Source: Arthrobacter sp. Soil736 (lineage in GTDB: Bacteria > Actinomycetota > Actinomycetes > Actinomycetales > Micrococcaceae). From it: 64,000 bases of DNA. Each line of letters begins with the position of its first letter. Positions within the stretch are counted from its first letter, which is position 1. Location: positions 28,953 to 92,952 of the forward strand of contig NZ_LMSB01000023.1 in assembly GCF_001428005.1 (NCBI RefSeq), given 5' to 3'. The notes below the pieces were generated by a model. The model had not been told where the DNA came from. It saw only the letters and a program-made list of their open reading frames with translations, and did not search any database. The position numbers and the translations under genes were made by a program. Positions 61,589 to 64,000 of the stretch are shown piece by piece.

Positions 61589-63076
61589 ATGACTCTCGAT
61601 TACAAGGTTGCCGACATCTCCCTGGCCGAGGCCGGGCGCCACCAGATCCGCCTCGCCGAGCACGAAATGCCGGGGCTGATGTCCCTTCGCCGGGAATTCG
61701 GGCCTAGCCAGCCGCTGAAGGGCGCACGCATCGCGGGTTCACTGCACATGACGGTGCAGACGGCCGTCCTGATCGAGACCCTGACTGCGCTCGGGGCCGA
61801 GGTCCGCTGGGCATCCTGCAACATCTTCTCCACCCAGGACGAGGCCGCGGCCGCCGTCGTCGTCGGCACGGGGACCGTGGAGGACCCCCAGGGTGTTCCG
61901 GTCTTTGCCTGGAAGGGCGAGACCCTCGAGGAATACTGGTGGACTGCCGAGCGGATCCTCACCTGGCCGGGCGCCGACGCGAACCCCGAACTGGGGCCGA
62001 ACATGATTCTCGACGACGGCGGCGACGCCACGCTGCTGGTGCACCGCGGTGTCGAGTTCGAGGCAGCCGGCGCCGTTCCGGCCGCCGGCGCGAACGATCC
62101 CGAGGAATATGCCATCGTCCTTGACGTCCTGCGCCGGACCCTGGCCGAGGACCCGAAGAAGTGGACGCGGCTCGCCGCCGGAATCCACGGCGTCAGCGAG
62201 GAAACCACCACCGGCGTGCACCGCCTCTACCAGCTGGCGGAGCAGGGCAAGCTGCTCTTCCCCGCCATCAACGTCAACGACTCCGTGACCAAGAGCAAGT
62301 TCGACAACAAATACGGGATCCGCCACTCCCTGCCGGATGGCCTCAACCGGGCCACCGACGTCCTGATCGGCGGCAAGGTCGCCGTCGTCTGCGGTTACGG
62401 TGACGTCGGAAAGGGCGCCGCCGAGGCGCTCCGCGGCCAGGGCGCCCGGGTGATCGTCACCGAGATCGATCCCATCTGCGCACTGCAGGCAGCCATGGAC
62501 GGCTACCAGGTGGCCAAGCTGGAGACTGTGCTCGCGCAGGGTGACATTTTCATCACCACTACGGGCAACAAGGACGTCATCATGGCCGAGCACATGGTCG
62601 GGATGAAGAACAAGGCCATCGTGGGCAACATCGGCCATTTCGACAACGAGATCGACATGGCCGGCCTCGGCCGGGTTCCCGGCATCAGGAAGGTCGAAAT
62701 CAAGCCGCAGGTCCACGAGTGGGTCTTCGAAGGCGACGCAGCGGACGGCGCCGATGCGCGGTCCATCATCGTCCTCTCCGAGGGACGGCTCCTGAACCTG
62801 GGCAACGCGACCGGCCACCCGTCGTTCGTCATGAGCAACTCCTTCGCGAACCAGACGATCGCGCAGATCGAGCTGTTCACGAAGAAGGACCAGCCCGAGG
62901 GCGCGAGGGAGTACGACAACCAGGTCTATGTCCTGCCGAAGATCCTCGACGAGAAGGTGGCCCGACTCCACCTCGGTGCGCTGGGCGTGGAACTGACCGA
63001 GCTGTCCAAGGACCAGGCTGACTACCTGGACGTGGACGTGGCCGGTCCGTACAAGCCGGAGCACTACCGCTACTAG
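61589..63076 (+). CDS. ahcY: S-adenosylhomocysteine hydrolase
   Basis: A 495-residue NAD-dependent enzyme that splits SAH to adenosine and homocysteine and so relieves methyltransferase inhibition. Landmarks are [63 protein letters not shown], the NAD motif [11 protein letters not shown], and the C-terminal KPEHYRY. The length matches the long actinobacterial form. ATG 61589 has AAAGGA (61578-61583) upstream. It may be cotranscribed with the Trm112 gene. No SAH riboswitch is visible in the short gap. Confidence 0.96.
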   Translation: MTLDYKVADISLAEAGRHQIRLAEHEMPGLMSLRREFGPSQPLKGARIAGSLHMTVQTAVLIETLTALGAEVRWASCNIFSTQDEAAAAVVVGTGTVEDPQGVPVFAWKGETLEEYWWTAERILTWPGADANPELGPNMILDDGGDATLLVHRGVEFEAAGAVPAAGANDPEEYAIVLDVLRRTLAEDPKKWTRLAAGIHGVSEETTTGVHRLYQLAEQGKLLFPAINVNDSVTKSKFDNKYGIRHSLPDGLNRATDVLIGGKVAVVCGYGDVGKGAAEALRGQGARVIVTEIDPICALQAAMDGYQVAKLETVLAQGDIFITTTGNKDVIMAEHMVGMKNKAIVGNIGHFDNEIDMAGLGRVPGIRKVEIKPQVHEWVFEGDAADGADARSIIVLSEGRLLNLGNATGHPSFVMSNSFANQTIAQIELFTKKDQPEGAREYDNQVYVLPKILDEKVARLHLGALGVELTELSKDQADYLDVDVAGPYKPEHYRY

Positions 63077-63123
63077 GCAGCCGGCACGCCGGGTGCCCCG
63101 GAGGGCGGCGCCCGGCCTCATGT

Positions 63124-63146
63124 CCCGCCCGCATGGCGCGGGCGGG
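63124..63146 (+). terminator. Hairpin terminator after ahcY
   Basis: A perfect 9-bp GC stem (CCCGCCCGC at 63124-63132, complement at 63138-63146) with a 5-nt loop, followed by TGTTGCC. It lies 47 nt past the stop. Confidence 0.65.
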
Positions 63147-63164
63147 TGTTGCCGTGCCGTGCGA

Positions 63165-63170
63165 TAAAAT
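63165..63170 (+). promoter_or_regulatory. -10 box for the L,D-transpeptidase-like gene
   Basis: TAAAAT, about 75 nt upstream of ATG 63247. No convincing -35 box is present at normal spacing. Confidence 0.4.
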
Positions 63171-63246
63171 TGACTGGTCAGCGTTACCGCTGGGCATACG
63201 GACGGACGCCGACTGGCGGCCCGGCGGGGGACATGGAGATTCAGTC

Positions 63247-64000
63247 ATGACGGATAAGAGCACGCGGAAGATCGGCAAGATCCTCGCCGTCGTGGCGATC
63301 TGCGCTGCGGTTGCCGCAGGAGGAATCGGCGTAGCCACCGCGCCGGGCTGGGCCAACCCCGCGCCTGAATCCGAGGCTTCCACGCCCGTCCGCAATGAGC
63401 CCGGACTTGCCGCCCCTGTGGTCAAGGCCGTCGAACTGGGCGTAACGCCCACGGACGGCGCAAAGGGCGTCAATCCGGCGGTGGCACCGTCGGTGAAGGC
63501 TGTCAACGGCCTCGTCAAAGACGTCGTGCTGGCGCCGACCGCGGGCGGCGAGCCCGTCAAGGGCACGGTGAGTGCCGACGGCACTACGTGGACCACCATG
63601 GACCCGCTGCTCTTCAACACGGCCTACAACTACAGCTTCACGATTGTTGACGAAGCAGGCCGCGAGACCAAGAAAACACAGACCTTCACCACGGTGGAGA
63701 GCGCCAACGAGGCGGACGCCGCCGTCTATCCGGAGAACGGTTCCACCGTCGGGGCCGGGCAGCCCATCGACATCGTCTTCAGCGAGCCTGTTGCCAACAA
63801 AGCCGCCGTGGAGAAGGCAGTGAAGATCACCGTTTCCTCCAAGCAGCCCGTGGCCTGGCACTGGTACTCGGACCAGCGCGTGCGCATCCGGCCGGAGAAG
63901 TTCTGGGCTTCCAACAGCCAGGTCATTTTGGACATGAAGCTTTTCGGCGTCGACTTCGGCAACAAGATGATCGGCAACTTCAATGCCAAAGTGCAGTTTA
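63247..64000 (+). CDS. Ig-like domain protein, probably an L,D-transpeptidase (5' part only)
   Basis: The frame runs off the right edge; 251 residues are visible. The N-terminus has a basic start and a signal or anchor segment (KILAVVAICAAVAAGGIGVATA). Two immunoglobulin-like repeats follow (about 60-150: ELGVTPTDGAKGVNPAVAPSVKAVNGLVKDVVLAPTAGGEPVKGTVSADGTTW; 155-250: ANEADAAVYPENGSTVGAGQPIDIVFSEPV). This is the layout of actinobacterial Ldt enzymes that cross-link peptidoglycan 3-3, whose YkuD catalytic domain would lie past the edge. GGAGATTCAGTC precedes the ATG. Confidence 0.75.
   Translation, partial: MTDKSTRKIGKILAVVAICAAVAAGGIGVATAPGWANPAPESEASTPVRNEPGLAAPVVKAVELGVTPTDGAKGVNPAVAPSVKAVNGLVKDVVLAPTAGGEPVKGTVSADGTTWTTMDPLLFNTAYNYSFTIVDEAGRETKKTQTFTTVESANEADAAVYPENGSTVGAGQPIDIVFSEPVANKAAVEKAVKITVSSKQPVAWHWYSDQRVRIRPEKFWASNSQVILDMKLFGVDFGNKMIGNFNAKVQF

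Overview
The window is GC-rich, gene-dense DNA from a high-GC Gram-positive actinobacterium, most likely a member of the Micrococcaceae (Arthrobacter/Pseudarthrobacter group). The pointers are WhiB, mycothiol S-conjugate amidase (Mca), DUF501, DUF3499, DUF4245, DUF4307 and DUF5719 proteins, a mycosin-like subtilase, many GTG/TTG starts, and many genes whose -10 box lies 6-7 nt before the start codon (leaderless transcription). I place it by gene content and codon style, not by a database match.

Layout. 1-5.7 kb: nucleoside uptake and salvage (end of a BMP-type nucleoside ABC permease, cdd, deoA, two tandem DedA proteins, add), then mazG. 5.8-11.0 kb: eno, an FtsB/DivIC-like protein, DUF501, Ppx/GppA and an orphan mycosin-like protease. 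11.0-13.7 kb: type II NADH dehydrogenase, an ACT-GNAT fusion and a tRNA with anticodon UAA that overlaps the end of the fusion gene. 14.0-19.7 kb: branched-chain amino acid ABC system, with the binding protein (+) convergent to livFGMH (-). Each outer promoter region holds a CRP/GlxR-like palindrome, and LivH carries an extra secreted beta domain. 20.2-26.9 kb: Bax inhibitor-1 protein, thiolase, then a galactose locus (galK, galT, DeoR-type regulator, divergent aldose epimerase). 27.0-35.9 kb: AI-2E exporter, threonine ammonia-lyase, rhomboid protease, greA, DUF4307, mca, a DUF255 thioredoxin-domain protein and a hemolysin III protein. 36.0-41.5 kb: cis-prenyltransferase, PIN-PhoH with a long structured leader, two decayed genes side by side (one frameshift, one in-frame UGA), an unknown protein and a prepilin peptidase. 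41.5-48.0 kb: a direct-repeat array, fumC, carbonic anhydrase, DUF4245, glpX, a DUF559 gene bracketed by the same repeat family, and a FemX-like transferase. 48.0-64.0 kb: cell-envelope genes (manA, LCP, GtrA, WhiB, a giant polytopic GT2, DUF5719, zincin-like, DUF3499, Trm112) mixed with purEK, ahcY and the start of an L,D-transpeptidase-like protein.

Most of the DNA is ordinary chromosomal backbone. I see no prophage, integrase, transposase or CRISPR array. The unusual material is non-coding or architectural: a dispersed 16-mer (GCGCGAACGRACACTT) that forms an array and giant hairpins, a 20-mer interspersed repeat lying inside mazG, the short-variable-loop UAA tRNA, the CRP-like sites on the liv genes, the phoH leader, and the WhiB-GT2-DUF5719 locus, which looks like an uncharacterised envelope-polymer system.
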